A stretch of DNA of 64,000 nt from Bacillota bacterium (GCA_023460575.1 JAEWPQ010000060.1:31627-95626); one strand, 5' to 3'; positions 17,458-26,510 are shown, counted from the stretch's first letter. Numbers and translations are program-made. Notes: generated by a model from the sequence alone, not told the origin.

Positions 17458-18408
17458 ATGTCTAAAGTAAAAAACTGGAAAACAATATTCCCTGCAATCT
17501 GCGTACCAATGAATGATGACTACAGCATTAATGAAGCTGAACTCAGAAAATATGTCAGCTGGCTTGCCGGCTTTGATGAAATTGAAGGTCTTGTCTGCAA
17601 TGGACATACAGGAGAGATAACCGGGTTAAACAGACAGGAACGTAAAAGAGTTGTGGAAATTGTAGCAGATGAGGTTGGAGACAGACTGACAATCATTTCT
17701 GGAATCAACTGTGAAAATACGGTTGAATCTATTGAGATGGCAAAGGAAGTAAAGGAAGCTGGCGCGGACGGTATTTTGCTCATGCCTCCCCATATGTGGC
17801 TGCGTTTTGGAATGCATCCGGATGCACCTTTTAATTATATTAAAGATGTGGCAGACGGTGCAGATATAGATATTATTATCCATTTATATCCGGCGATCAG
17901 CAAGGCATTTTATCCGGTTGATACTCTGGTTAAGATGTGTAAAGAAATCGATCATGTAAAGGCTATCAAGATGGGAACCCGTGTAACTCCTTTATATGAA
18001 AATGATGTCCGGGTTCTGCGCAGGGAAGCTCCTCATGTTTCTCTCATTACATGCCATGATGAAAGTCTGATGTCTTCTCTTACATTCCCAGGCATGGATG
18101 GCGCGTTAATTGGCTTTGCGGCATGTATTCCGGAACTGATTACAGAAGCATTTAAAGCTTATAAAGCAGGAGACTTCAAAAAAATCCATGAATACGATGA
18201 TAAGATATTCCCGATCTCCAGAGCGATTTACGGTGGTGGACAGCCTTCAGGAGAAGCCCATGCACGAATGAAAGAAGCGCTCTATCAGAGAGGAATTTTT
18301 TCTTCCGCTCTGATGCGCCGTCCAGTGCTTCCGTTAACAGCGGAGGAGAAAGCACAGGTATCAGAAGGCTTAAAAGGAAGCGGCTATACATCAAAAATTA
18401 CTCTTTAA
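17458..18408 (+). CDS. Dihydrodipicolinate synthase (DapA) family aldolase
   Basis: 316-residue class I aldolase of the DapA/N-acetylneuraminate lyase superfamily. Schiff-base lysine K171 is in VKAIKMGTR and the partner tyrosine Y144 in IHLYPAIS. The substrate loop NGHTGE (residues 49-54) replaces the usual GTTGE. It is probably not the lysine-pathway enzyme: it is the first gene of a regulated unit with an Nramp-fold transporter and a LacI repressor, so a catabolic keto-acid or sugar-acid aldolase is more likely. RBS AAAAGGAG. The palindromic operator upstream suggests induction by its substrate. Confidence 0.88.
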   Translation: MSKVKNWKTIFPAICVPMNDDYSINEAELRKYVSWLAGFDEIEGLVCNGHTGEITGLNRQERKRVVEIVADEVGDRLTIISGINCENTVESIEMAKEVKEAGADGILLMPPHMWLRFGMHPDAPFNYIKDVADGADIDIIIHLYPAISKAFYPVDTLVKMCKEIDHVKAIKMGTRVTPLYENDVRVLRREAPHVSLITCHDESLMSSLTFPGMDGALIGFAACIPELITEAFKAYKAGDFKKIHEYDDKIFPISRAIYGGGQPSGEAHARMKEALYQRGIFSSALMRRPVLPLTAEEKAQVSEGLKGSGYTSKITL

Positions 18409-18469
18409 GTGATTGATACACGAAGAAGTTAACAGTTTCTTATGACAGCGTAACTACATGTGTAGGAGT

Positions 18470-18508
18470 GAGGTTCCGTTTATAACGGGGTATTGTAAAC
18501 GGAACCTC
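18470..18508 (+). repeat. 13-bp perfect intercistronic hairpin
   Basis: GAGGTTCCGTTTA (18470-18482) and TAAACGGAACCTC (18496-18508) enclose a 13-base loop, 20 bases before the start of the Nramp-like gene. No T-run follows. It may protect mRNA ends, set the expression ratio of the two genes, or act as a partial terminator. Confidence 0.8.
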
Positions 18509-18527
18509 TATAGGTGGAGGTCAGTTC

Positions 18528-19835
18528 ATGGAAAATAATATTAGTACAGCTGCTGCATCAGATGCGGCTTTTGACAGCTCAGCAATAAAAACTCTGCCGT
18601 TTCTGGAACTAGTGAAAAGAATCGGTCCGGGACTTGTACTTACCGGAATTGTTATTGGTCCGGGAGCCATCACAACTGCAGCCATGCTGGGAGCCAGATA
18701 TGGATATGCAATGATGTGGCTGTTTATTCCCATTCTGTTTATGGGGGTTACATTTTTACTCACAACATATCGGATTGCACTGCTCACGGGTAAACCAATT
18801 ATCCATGCGATCCGTCATTACTATGGAGGAGCGGCAGCTGCCTTTGTAGGAGTTGCTTCATTTCTGTCATGCATGTTTTTCACAATGGGTAATATCTCCG
18901 GGTCAGGATCAGGCATGAATCTGATTTTTGGTATAGACTGGAAACTAGGTGCAATAATAATGATTACCGTTACAATATTCTGCTACCTGACCAAAGGTGT
19001 TTATTCCAAGGTGGAAAAAGGCATAACAATCTGTATTATTGGTATGATAATTGCTTATTATGCCACGCTGGCCAAGGCAGGAGGGCCTTCCTGGGGAGAG
19101 TTTGGAAGCGGTCTCACTCATTGGACATTTCCAGCCGGAAGTCTGGCAACTGCACTGGGCTTTATGAGCACCAATGCATCTGTAACCACAGGTCTATATG
19201 GCACTTATCTTGGAAAAGAAAAGAAATGGGATAAAGAAGATTTATTTAACGGTTCAATGCTTGTTGACTCTATCACTCATATTGTGGGGGTTATTTTAAT
19301 AAGCGGTGCAGTTATGCTTGTAGGCGCCATCGTGCTTCACCCAGCAGGAATTGTAATTAAAAACCCCGCTGAATTAGGGGAAATGATGGTACCGCTGCTG
19401 GGAAAAGCGGCTTATGTGGTTATGGGTATTGCGCTACTTGCGGCAGCTTTTTCATCTCTCCTTGGAAATACTCACCGAACAGTTGTTTTGCTCAATGCAG
19501 GTTTTAATAAGCCAACAAATCTGGATCATAAGAGTATTAAAATTGGATCTATGATTGTTCTTGCAATTGCCGCTGTTATTTGTTTTTCCTATAATGGATC
19601 GCCGACCCAGCTGATTTTATTTGCCAATATCATGACAGCTGTTGCAACACCGGTATCTGGTCTCTTCGTATGTATGCTGATCTGGAATAAGGATGTAAAT
19701 AAAGGTGTAAAACAGCCCAAAATTTTAAGAATATGCATGGTAATCAGCTATTTGTTCTGTCAGGTACTGACTATTTCGGCTCTTAAAACAGCTATACCTA
19801 AATTTGCTGAATCTATAATGAAACTATTCTCCTGA
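18528..19835 (+). CDS. Nramp-related transporter without the metal-binding residues
   Basis: 435 residues, about 11 membrane segments, Nramp/SLC11 (LeuT-fold) family by overall pattern (RIGPGLVLTGIVIGPGAI start). The metal ligands of true Nramp proteins are lost: the TM1 motif DPGN reads GPGA (both Asp and Asn replaced), and the TM6 MPH motif has no counterpart in the segment ALGFMSTNASVTTGLYG. Transport of divalent metal is therefore unlikely. Its place between a DapA-like aldolase and a LacI regulator suggests uptake of an organic substrate, perhaps a sugar acid or keto acid. RBS GGTGGAGG before ATG 18528. Confidence 0.85.
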   Translation: MENNISTAAASDAAFDSSAIKTLPFLELVKRIGPGLVLTGIVIGPGAITTAAMLGARYGYAMMWLFIPILFMGVTFLLTTYRIALLTGKPIIHAIRHYYGGAAAAFVGVASFLSCMFFTMGNISGSGSGMNLIFGIDWKLGAIIMITVTIFCYLTKGVYSKVEKGITICIIGMIIAYYATLAKAGGPSWGEFGSGLTHWTFPAGSLATALGFMSTNASVTTGLYGTYLGKEKKWDKEDLFNGSMLVDSITHIVGVILISGAVMLVGAIVLHPAGIVIKNPAELGEMMVPLLGKAAYVVMGIALLAAAFSSLLGNTHRTVVLLNAGFNKPTNLDHKSIKIGSMIVLAIAAVICFSYNGSPTQLILFANIMTAVATPVSGLFVCMLIWNKDVNKGVKQPKILRICMVISYLFCQVLTISALKTAIPKFAESIMKLFS

Positions 19836-19853
19836 TAAAACAGTTTGGATAAT

Positions 19854-19892
19854 AAAGTCTTCGGAGGTCTATACTGACGCTGGAGACTTTTT
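19854..19892 (+). terminator. Terminator after Nramp-like gene
   Basis: Stem AAAGTCTTC / GGAGACTTT (one non-canonical pair) followed by TTTTT, 19 bases after the stop codon. Confidence 0.7.
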
Positions 19893-19916
19893 ATTTGCAT
19901 TAACCATTTCATCTTA

Positions 19917-19967
19917 TTGACAAGAAAATTTTGTGTGGTATAAAGAATTTGAGGCAAACGAATGTAC
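19917..19967 (+). promoter_or_regulatory. lacI-type gene promoter with degenerate operator
   Basis: -35 TTGACA (19917-19922), 16-base spacer, -10 TATAAA (19939-19944). AGGCAAACGAATGTAC (19952-19967), at the expected start site, matches the perfect palindrome at 17330 in 11 of 16 positions. This suggests weaker autorepression. Confidence 0.7.
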
Positions 19968-19987
19968 TGTGAAAGGAGTCCGGTAAA

Positions 19988-20986
19988 ATGGCAACATTAA
20001 AAGACGTGGCAAGGCTGGCTAATGTTGATGTCAGCACTGTTTCAAGAGCTCTCAATCATACTTCCTATGTACACCCTGAGACAAAGAAAAAAATTTTTGC
20101 TGCAGTTGAGCAGCTCAGCTACAAACCCAATCTGCTGGCCAAGGGGCTGAGACAGGGAAAACGGCATACCATAGGTGTTGTTATTCCGGAAATCAATTTT
20201 TCCATCTTCGGGGAAATGGTACAGGGGATAGAAATTCAGGCAAGAAAGATGGGATACAGTATCATCATATGCAATACAAAAGACAAGCAGGATGCGGAAG
20301 AAGAGTGTCTGAACAGACTCCGTAACGGACTGGTAGACGGAATCTTAATTGCTGCAACCGGTCAGAACGGGAGGCTGTTACGGGATATAAAAAGCAGCGG
20401 TATCTCTGTGATGCAGATCGTAAGAAATCAGGACAGCATATTAAGCAGTGTTGTGGCGGATTATTATGCCTGCGGCTATCAGGCGGTTAAATATCTTTAT
20501 GGGAAGGGCTGCCGGCATATTGGCTTTATTAATGGATCAATGGAAATTATTCCATATAAAGAAAGGTATAAAGGTTACCGGAAAGCAATTCGGGAACTGT
20601 CATCCACAGAACATGTGGCAGGTTCCGTTTTTCCCCAAAGGGATTATTTTAAAGACGGATATAACGCAGTCCAGGAGCTTATGGAGAAAGACGCAGCACT
20701 GGACGGACTTATGGTAGCTGTGGATATGCAGGGGCTTGGTGCAATCAGAGGGTTAAAGGAACTGGGAGTAAAGGTTCCGGAGGCGGTGAAGGTCATCAGT
20801 CTGACGGGACATTCCATTGGAGGAATGCTGGAAACTGCATTGACTTCCATGGAGGTTCCTGCAAAAGAGATGGGAGAAGAGGTTACCAGGATGATTATCT
20901 CTGATATTGAAGCAGGGGCGGATAAAAAAAACAACCCGTTTCATAAGGTATTTGAAGCCTCTCTCATCGAGAGGGAAACAACTTAG
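19988..20986 (+). CDS. LacI/GalR family transcriptional regulator
   Basis: 332 residues. The N-terminal HTH ATLKDVARLANVDVSTVSRA and hinge helix (YKPNLLAKGLRQGK) are followed by the periplasmic-binding-like sensor domain (TIGVVIPEINFSIFGEMVQG onward). It is the third gene of the aldolase/Nramp-like cluster but has its own promoter. Two palindromes with CAAACG half-sites mark likely targets: the aldolase promoter and its own. The effector is probably the transported substrate or the aldolase substrate. Confidence 0.93.
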   Translation: MATLKDVARLANVDVSTVSRALNHTSYVHPETKKKIFAAVEQLSYKPNLLAKGLRQGKRHTIGVVIPEINFSIFGEMVQGIEIQARKMGYSIIICNTKDKQDAEEECLNRLRNGLVDGILIAATGQNGRLLRDIKSSGISVMQIVRNQDSILSSVVADYYACGYQAVKYLYGKGCRHIGFINGSMEIIPYKERYKGYRKAIRELSSTEHVAGSVFPQRDYFKDGYNAVQELMEKDAALDGLMVAVDMQGLGAIRGLKELGVKVPEAVKVISLTGHSIGGMLETALTSMEVPAKEMGEEVTRMIISDIEAGADKKNNPFHKVFEASLIERETT

Positions 20987-21012
20987 ACCTTGAAACGGAC
21001 CAATGATCAGGT

Positions 21013-21774
21013 TTATGACAGTTCCTTCTTTTTCCAGCACGATTTCCATAAAAGAATAAAACCGGCCAGAGCTACAAACAGGGAGATAAACTGGGATGTT
21101 GATAAGCTTCCCACAGATCCCCTTATTAAATCACCCCGGTAAAATTCAATCGCAAATCTTCCAAGGCTGTAAAAAATCAGATAGAAAGCGCTGATTCTTC
21201 CTGCAGGCGGATTTTTACGCGCCAGTACCAGCAGAACAAAACAGTTGGCAAAATCAAAAACGCTGGATACAATCTGAGTCGGCAGCAGAGGGATCCCGTT
21301 AGGAGCGAACTGGGAGCTTTGAAACGTGATGGAAAATGGGCCGGAGGTTTCCCTTCCATAGCAGCATCCGGCAAGAAGGCATCCGATTCTGCCAAATCCC
21401 TGTGCCAGGGCAATTGACGGAACAACAAGATCCAGATAACGGATTGCGCTTATTTTCTTAATCCGGCAGTAAATAAATCCTGCACCAATTCCTCCGATGA
21501 TTCCTCCATAGACTACAAATCCGGCGGAGATATCAAGTAATAGCCCGGGATTACTTCTGATCTCATCAAATATTGTGATGTAGTAAAGCAGTTTGGCACA
21601 GACAAGGCCGCCGCCGGCTCCAAGAATCAGCAGGTAGAATAAGTGATCCGGTTCCAGTCCGGCCTTATTGGCACGGTATTCTGCAGTAAAGTATGCGGCA
21701 GCGATTCCGATACCGATCATCAGACCGTATCCGTGTAACGTAAAGCCGCCGATGGAGAACAAATCGTTATGCAT
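21013..21774 (-). CDS. lgt: Prolipoprotein diacylglyceryl transferase, divergent type
   Basis: 253-residue membrane enzyme that adds diacylglycerol from phosphatidylglycerol to lipobox cysteines. Seven hydrophobic segments and the general Lgt layout are seen. The signature GRIGNFxNGExxG reads GRIGCLLAGCCYGRETSG, a Cys-rich variant found in a divergent Lgt subgroup, and the His of the HGG motif is replaced in VYGGIIGGIG. It may be a second, specialised Lgt. RBS GGAAG before ATG 21774. It is convergent with the LacI gene. Confidence 0.82.
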   Translation of the reverse strand: MHNDLFSIGGFTLHGYGLMIGIGIAAAYFTAEYRANKAGLEPDHLFYLLILGAGGGLVCAKLLYYITIFDEIRSNPGLLLDISAGFVVYGGIIGGIGAGFIYCRIKKISAIRYLDLVVPSIALAQGFGRIGCLLAGCCYGRETSGPFSITFQSSQFAPNGIPLLPTQIVSSVFDFANCFVLLVLARKNPPAGRISAFYLIFYSLGRFAIEFYRGDLIRGSVGSLSTSQFISLFVALAGFILLWKSCWKKKELS

Positions 21775-21868
21775 GATATCTTCCTTCTTTTAACTTTAGA
21801 ATTAAAACGAATTCATTATATCATATCTTTTTCTGTATTGCAAAAAAAGCTGTAAAGTCTCTGTCCTT

Positions 21869-22864
21869 TCAGACAATATACAAAATAGTCATCTCCTTTA
21901 ATTTTTCATTTAGCTGCTGTCTTAAAAACAGCTCTCCGTCATCTCTTAAATCATTCCTGTAACAGTATTTTCCCCTGCCTCTTCCGGTCATAATTTCTTT
22001 GTCATAAAGTCTGTCTGCATCGGGAAAAGCCTCGGTATTAATCGCATTGTGGACAAAGCTGTAAGTCATAAAAATAATTTCGATCAGCGCAGTTCTTTTC
22101 ACCTTTTCACTCAGCTGAAGGGAGAGAGTTGTGATCAGTTCGGAATAAAGCGGTTTCCAGTCATCGGTTAATATAACAGGGGCAATGAGGATTCCAACCC
22201 GGTAGCCGGCGTCGCACATTTTATTTAACGCGGTAATTCTTGCCTTTAATCCGGAAGTACCAGGTTCAAACCTGGTTATAATGGACTGGGGATTGACGCT
22301 CATGCGCATGATAATACGCCCTCCGTGGTTTAAATTAAGAAGTGGGTCCACCTGATTGAATTTAGTTGGAAAGGTTAAAAAACCTTTGTTGGTTTTTCCA
22401 AACTGCTCAATGGTCCATGATAAATTACCGGTGATTGTATTTTCAAGAACCAGATCGCTGTTGCTGCCAATTTCATAGGTATAATCTTTCACGGATTTTG
22501 CCTGGTGGCTGATTATTTTATTTAACATCTGTTCCCTGTTTACAAACAGACGTAAAAAAGCACATTTATTGTAGTTACAGACCAGATAGCAGTAGTGGCA
22601 CATAGCGGTACAGCCGGAAGAGGTATAGGGAACAAGAAAATCCGATACTTTGTGGTTCGGAACGTAGCGATGGGTTTTTCTGACTCCAATCACCAATAAC
22701 CGCTTCAATGAAGGGAAATCTTTGTTGGGGCGGGTGCGCAGTTCGTCTATTTTGTTATGGCTCTCAATGGGTATCCATGGAATATCCTTATATTTCTCTT
22801 TTAAAAGTCCTCCCAATTCATAGTTCAGGGAATCTGGTTCATAATAAATTCTATCCGGAAACAT
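21869..22864 (-). CDS. splB: Spore photoproduct lyase
   Basis: 331-residue radical SAM enzyme that repairs the UV-induced thymine dimer (spore photoproduct) during germination. The cluster motif is CTAMCHYC within YTSSGCTAMCHYCYL, and the extra cysteine pair CNYNKC follows shortly after. RBS CAGGAGGTAAACC before ATG 22864. Its presence supports a spore-former. It is a single gene on the minus strand, divergent from the ascorbate operon. Confidence 0.92.
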   Translation of the reverse strand: MFPDRIYYEPDSLNYELGGLLKEKYKDIPWIPIESHNKIDELRTRPNKDFPSLKRLLVIGVRKTHRYVPNHKVSDFLVPYTSSGCTAMCHYCYLVCNYNKCAFLRLFVNREQMLNKIISHQAKSVKDYTYEIGSNSDLVLENTITGNLSWTIEQFGKTNKGFLTFPTKFNQVDPLLNLNHGGRIIMRMSVNPQSIITRFEPGTSGLKARITALNKMCDAGYRVGILIAPVILTDDWKPLYSELITTLSLQLSEKVKRTALIEIIFMTYSFVHNAINTEAFPDADRLYDKEIMTGRGRGKYCYRNDLRDDGELFLRQQLNEKLKEMTILYIV

Positions 22865-22974
22865 GCTGGTTTACCTCCTGTTTCAATCTATTATGCGAAG
22901 AATTGAAGGTGATATCCCATGTAAAAGTGCACAAAAAAACAACGAAAATCTGTATGATATTACAAAATTTCGAT

Positions 22975-23068
22975 AACGAACATATAAAAACAAAACGAAC
23001 ATATAAAGCTATTGAAAATCAATATTAATCATGTTAATATGACATTACAGAAACAAAACGAACATAAA
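22975..23068 (+). promoter_or_regulatory. Ascorbate operon promoter with three DeoR-type operator repeats
   Basis: -35 TTGAAA (23012-23017), 17-base spacer, -10 TAATAT (23035-23040). The direct repeat AACGAACATAWA occurs at 22975-22986, 22994-23005 and 23057-23068; the first two are 19 bases apart (about two helical turns) and the third lies past the start site. The same element precedes the DeoR gene at 26511. The arrangement suggests repression with looping or cooperative binding by the operon's DeoR protein. Confidence 0.85.
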
Positions 23069-23100
23069 AAACAGGCAATAAGATCAAAGGAGAAGCAAGT

Positions 23101-24204
23101 ATGAGCAAGGTGAGCGAAACGACCAGAGAATCATGGATCATGAGCACATTTCCCGAGTGGGGGACCTGGCTGAATGAAGAGATTGAAAGCGAGGTAGTAA
23201 AACCCGGCACTGTGGCGATGTGGTGGTTAGGCTGTACCGGAATCTGGTTTAAAACACCGGGAGGCTGTAATTTAACCATCGATTTATGGTGCGGAAACGG
23301 AAAACGGACACATGGAGACGGAATGATGGCAGAAGGACATCAGATGGCGAATATGTGCGGCGCAAGAAAGATGCAGCCCAATTTAAGAGCAGTGCCCTTT
23401 GTCATTGATCCATTCGCCATCCGAAAGGTGGATGGAGTGTTAGCTACTCATTATCATCAGGATCACATGAGCGCAGAATATGCAGCTCACGTAATTCAAA
23501 GCGGAATGACCACGACTGACGAAGAGGGTAATGAAATTCCGGTTCCATTTATCGGTCCTTTAAAATCTGTGGAGACCTGGATCAAATGGGGGGTTCCGAA
23601 AGAGCGGTGCAAAGTCGTGCGTCCCGGTGACACCATTAAGATAAAGGACGTGGAGATCGTCGTGCTTGATTCCTTTGACAGAACCTGTCTTGTGACAACA
23701 GACTCCACCGGTGCGGACCGGGAAGAACTGACCGGAATCTGCCCCACCGATATGGATGATAAGGCAGTTAATTACTTAATTAAAACTCCGGGAGGTAACA
23801 TCTATCACAGCGGTGATTCCCATTATTCCATCTATTTTGCAAAGCATGGGAAAGATCATAAGGTTGATGTGGCATTTGGTTCCTATGGAGAAAACCCGGT
23901 AGGGATGGCTGATAAGATGACCTCCTGTGATGTGCTGCGTATGGCAGAAGCATTAAACTGTGAAGTGGTTATTCCCATTCACTATGACGTCTGGTCCAAC
24001 TTTATGGCAGATGTGAACGAAATACGGGTGCTTTATGATATGAAAAAGGACCGCCTGGATTACCGGTTCCATCCGTTCTTCTGGGAAGTAGGAGGAAAAT
24101 ATATCTATCCTGCAGACAGAGAGAAAAAGGCCTACCATCACCCAAGAGGGTTTGAGGATTGCTTTGAAGCTCCTCAGAATATACCATTTCGGTCCTGTCT
24201 GTAA
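23101..24204 (+). CDS. ulaG: L-ascorbate-6-phosphate lactonase (UlaG-like)
   Basis: 367-residue metallo-beta-lactamase-fold hydrolase that opens the lactone ring of L-ascorbate 6-phosphate, the product of the PTS, to 3-keto-L-gulonate 6-phosphate. The metal motif THYHQDHM (HxHxDH), further ligands in HSGDSHY and the terminal IPIHYDVW are visible. RBS AAAGGAGAAG. It is the first gene of the operon, downstream of the three-repeat operator region. Confidence 0.92.
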   Translation: MSKVSETTRESWIMSTFPEWGTWLNEEIESEVVKPGTVAMWWLGCTGIWFKTPGGCNLTIDLWCGNGKRTHGDGMMAEGHQMANMCGARKMQPNLRAVPFVIDPFAIRKVDGVLATHYHQDHMSAEYAAHVIQSGMTTTDEEGNEIPVPFIGPLKSVETWIKWGVPKERCKVVRPGDTIKIKDVEIVVLDSFDRTCLVTTDSTGADREELTGICPTDMDDKAVNYLIKTPGGNIYHSGDSHYSIYFAKHGKDHKVDVAFGSYGENPVGMADKMTSCDVLRMAEALNCEVVIPIHYDVWSNFMADVNEIRVLYDMKKDRLDYRFHPFFWEVGGKYIYPADREKKAYHHPRGFEDCFEAPQNIPFRSCL

Positions 24205-24224
24205 ACAATCGGGGAGGGTTAGTC

Positions 24225-24683
24225 ATGCTGTTAAAAGAATTTGTAGAACTGGGGCATTATAAATTTGCTGAGGAAGCGGCAAGCTGGGAAGATGCGGTCC
24301 GGATGAGCTGCGAGACCTTAGAAGCTGACGGGACAGTTGAGGCAGATTATAAGGAAGAAATCATCGAATGCATCAGGAAGTATGGGCCTTATATTATTAT
24401 CATGCCAAACGTAGCCATGCCGCATTCGCAGGAAGGTGCAAAAGGGGTGCACAAAACTGCAATCGGATTTATGAAGCTCAATAAGCCGGTCAGCTTTGAA
24501 CCGGGTGATGAGGAAAAGGATGCAAGGCTTTTCTTTACGCTGGCTTCCTGCAATCCGGATCAGCATCTGGAGAATATGACAAGGCTTTCGGAACTGTTAA
24601 TGAATGAAGGGGCGGTGGAAGCGCTTTTAAGTGCCAATACACCGGAGGACTTAATCAGAATTCAGAACGATTATCTGGATTAA
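24225..24683 (+). CDS. ulaC: PTS EIIA, ascorbate/mannitol-fructose type
   Basis: 152-residue cytoplasmic phosphocarrier. The phosphorylated histidine lies in IIMPNVAMPHSQEGAKG (about residue 66). It passes phosphate from HPr to the EIIB encoded two genes further on. RBS GGGGAGGG before ATG 24225, 20 bases after ulaG. Confidence 0.92.
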   Translation: MLLKEFVELGHYKFAEEAASWEDAVRMSCETLEADGTVEADYKEEIIECIRKYGPYIIIMPNVAMPHSQEGAKGVHKTAIGFMKLNKPVSFEPGDEEKDARLFFTLASCNPDQHLENMTRLSELLMNEGAVEALLSANTPEDLIRIQNDYLD

Positions 24684-24701
24684 TAATGGGGAGGGTTTCT
24701 T

Positions 24702-26180
24702 ATGGATATTTTATTAAAGATTTGGTCGTATTTTGCAGTCAATGTATTACAGCAGCCAGCTTTTATGATTGGACTGATCGTTATGATCGGATATGTGCTG
24801 CTGGGAAAACCCTGGTATGATGTTCTTGCAGGAGTCATTAAAGCAATCGTAGGATATTTAATTCTGACCGTTGGTTCGGGAGGCCTGGTCAGCAATTTCC
24901 GCCCTGTGCTTGTAGGTTTAAAAGACCGCTTCAATATGAATGCCATGGTAATTGATCCTTACTTTGGGCAGAATGCGGTAACTGCAGGAGTGGAAGAGGT
25001 ATTCGGCAAGACATTCGGCAATGCGATGATTCTGCTTTTAATCGCTTTCATCGTAAATATTATTCTAGTGCGTTTCAGCAGGGTGACAAAGTTAAGAGCC
25101 CTGTTTACCACAGGTCATGTTCAGGTACAGCAGGCAGCGACTGCTTACTGGCTCATTCTCTTTGCCTGTCCGTTCTTATTAAATAATAATGCGGCTCTTT
25201 TGATAGTAATGGCACTGATTCTTGGCGCATACTGGGCAGTTGGTTCAAACCTTACCATTAAACCATGCCAGGAACTGACCGATGGCGCAGGCTTTTGTCT
25301 GGCACATCAGCAGATGTTCGGTATTGCACTAAATACATGGCTGGCAGAAAAACTGTTTGGCAAAAAGAAGAACGGAAAAGAAGTAAAGAAGATTGATGAG
25401 ATCGAACTTCCCGGATTTATGTCCATTTTCAATGAAAACATGGTATGTACCTCCATACTGATGATTGTTTTCTTCGGAGCAATTCTCTGCATATTAGGAA
25501 GAGACTATCTGGTGGAACAAAAGTTCATGAAAGAGGGAGCCAGCATGTTCTTCTATGTAATTCAGACCTGCCTTTATTTCTCCGTTTACTTGGCGATTCT
25601 CCAGCTGGGCGTCAGAACTTTCGTGACTGAGCTGACCGCTTCCTTCCAGGGAATTGCAGATAAGCTTCTTCCAGGCTCTCTTCCCGGAGTTGACTGTGCA
25701 GTTGTATTCGGATTTGGTTCAGCCAATGCAGTACCCCTTGGTTTCCTCGCAGGCTTTGCAGGTCAGATTCTTGCGATTATCGCACTGATTGTATTAAAGA
25801 GTCCTGTACTGGTCATCTGCGGTTTCGTTCCTGTATTCTTTGACAATGCGACCATTGCTGTATTTGCCAATGAAAAAGGCGGAATTAAGGCAGCCCTCAT
25901 CTTACCGTTCTTATCCGGTATCTGCCAGGTATTCGGATCGGCAATCATCGCAGGCTGGGTTGGAATGGCAGCTTACGGCGGATATTTAGGCATGTGGGAC
26001 TGGGCTGTTGTGTGGCCGGTTATGACAGCAGTGATGAAGTTCTTAAGCTACGCCGGTGTGGTGATTGTGGTAGCTGTTTTACTGGCAATTCCGCAGATTC
26101 AGTACCGGAAGGACAAAAAAGGTTATTTCCTTATCACAGAGAATTACGAAGCCTATAAAGAATTAAAAGGAATTAAATAG
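24702..26180 (+). CDS. ulaA: PTS EIIC, ascorbate type
   Basis: 492-residue membrane channel of the ascorbate-type PTS, full length, with 10-11 hydrophobic segments. The N-terminal part missing from the truncated paralog at 5618-6634 is intact here (VLLGKPWYDVLAGVIKAIVG, NAVTAGVEEVFGKTFGNAM). RBS GGGGAGGG. Substrate assignment as ascorbate rests on the operon partners (UlaG, UlaE, UlaF homologs); a related pentonate lactone is possible. Confidence 0.93.
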   Translation: MDILLKIWSYFAVNVLQQPAFMIGLIVMIGYVLLGKPWYDVLAGVIKAIVGYLILTVGSGGLVSNFRPVLVGLKDRFNMNAMVIDPYFGQNAVTAGVEEVFGKTFGNAMILLLIAFIVNIILVRFSRVTKLRALFTTGHVQVQQAATAYWLILFACPFLLNNNAALLIVMALILGAYWAVGSNLTIKPCQELTDGAGFCLAHQQMFGIALNTWLAEKLFGKKKNGKEVKKIDEIELPGFMSIFNENMVCTSILMIVFFGAILCILGRDYLVEQKFMKEGASMFFYVIQTCLYFSVYLAILQLGVRTFVTELTASFQGIADKLLPGSLPGVDCAVVFGFGSANAVPLGFLAGFAGQILAIIALIVLKSPVLVICGFVPVFFDNATIAVFANEKGGIKAALILPFLSGICQVFGSAIIAGWVGMAAYGGYLGMWDWAVVWPVMTAVMKFLSYAGVVIVVAVLLAIPQIQYRKDKKGYFLITENYEAYKELKGIK

Positions 26181-26197
26181 AAGTCAGGAGAATGATT

Positions 26198-26500
26198 ATG
26201 TCAAAAGAAAATATGAGTTTTATGGTTTGCTGTGCCAATGGGGCCGGCTCCAGTCTGATGATGAAAATGACGATGCAGAAAGTGCTTGATAAGGCGGGAC
26301 TAAAGCCCTCTAAAGTTCATCACTGCGCCTTATCGGAAGGAAAAACGGCAGCCGCTCAGTATGATGTTGTCTTTTGCGCACAGAATTTCGTCAGCATGTT
26401 TAAGGGTGCACAGGAAAAGGGTACTCTGGTAATTGGTCTGAGAAATATCATGTCTCCCCAGGAGATGGAACAAAAAATGAAGGAAAATGGAATTCTTTAA
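26198..26500 (+). CDS. ulaB: PTS EIIB, ascorbate type
   Basis: 100-residue phosphocarrier with the P-loop CANGAGSSL; the cysteine of this loop takes phosphate from EIIA and gives it to the sugar during transport. I chose ATG 26198, with AGGAG seven bases upstream, over ATG 26192, which would be only one base from the RBS. Confidence 0.92.
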   Translation: MSKENMSFMVCCANGAGSSLMMKMTMQKVLDKAGLKPSKVHHCALSEGKTAAAQYDVVFCAQNFVSMFKGAQEKGTLVIGLRNIMSPQEMEQKMKENGIL

Positions 26501-26510
26501 TTTCAATCAA

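Noticed and set aside
18528..19835. Annotation as Mn2+/Fe2+ transporter MntH
   Set aside because: The DPGN and MPH metal-site motifs are both missing, so the metal-transport name is not supported.
22708..23028. 106-residue plus-strand frame between splB and ulaG
   Set aside because: Mostly antisense to the spore photoproduct lyase gene and runs into the operator repeats.
22975..23068. Possible CRISPR-like repeats before ulaG
   Set aside because: Repeats are only about 12 bases, spacers are irregular, a fourth copy sits before the DeoR gene, and no cas gene is present; operators explain them.
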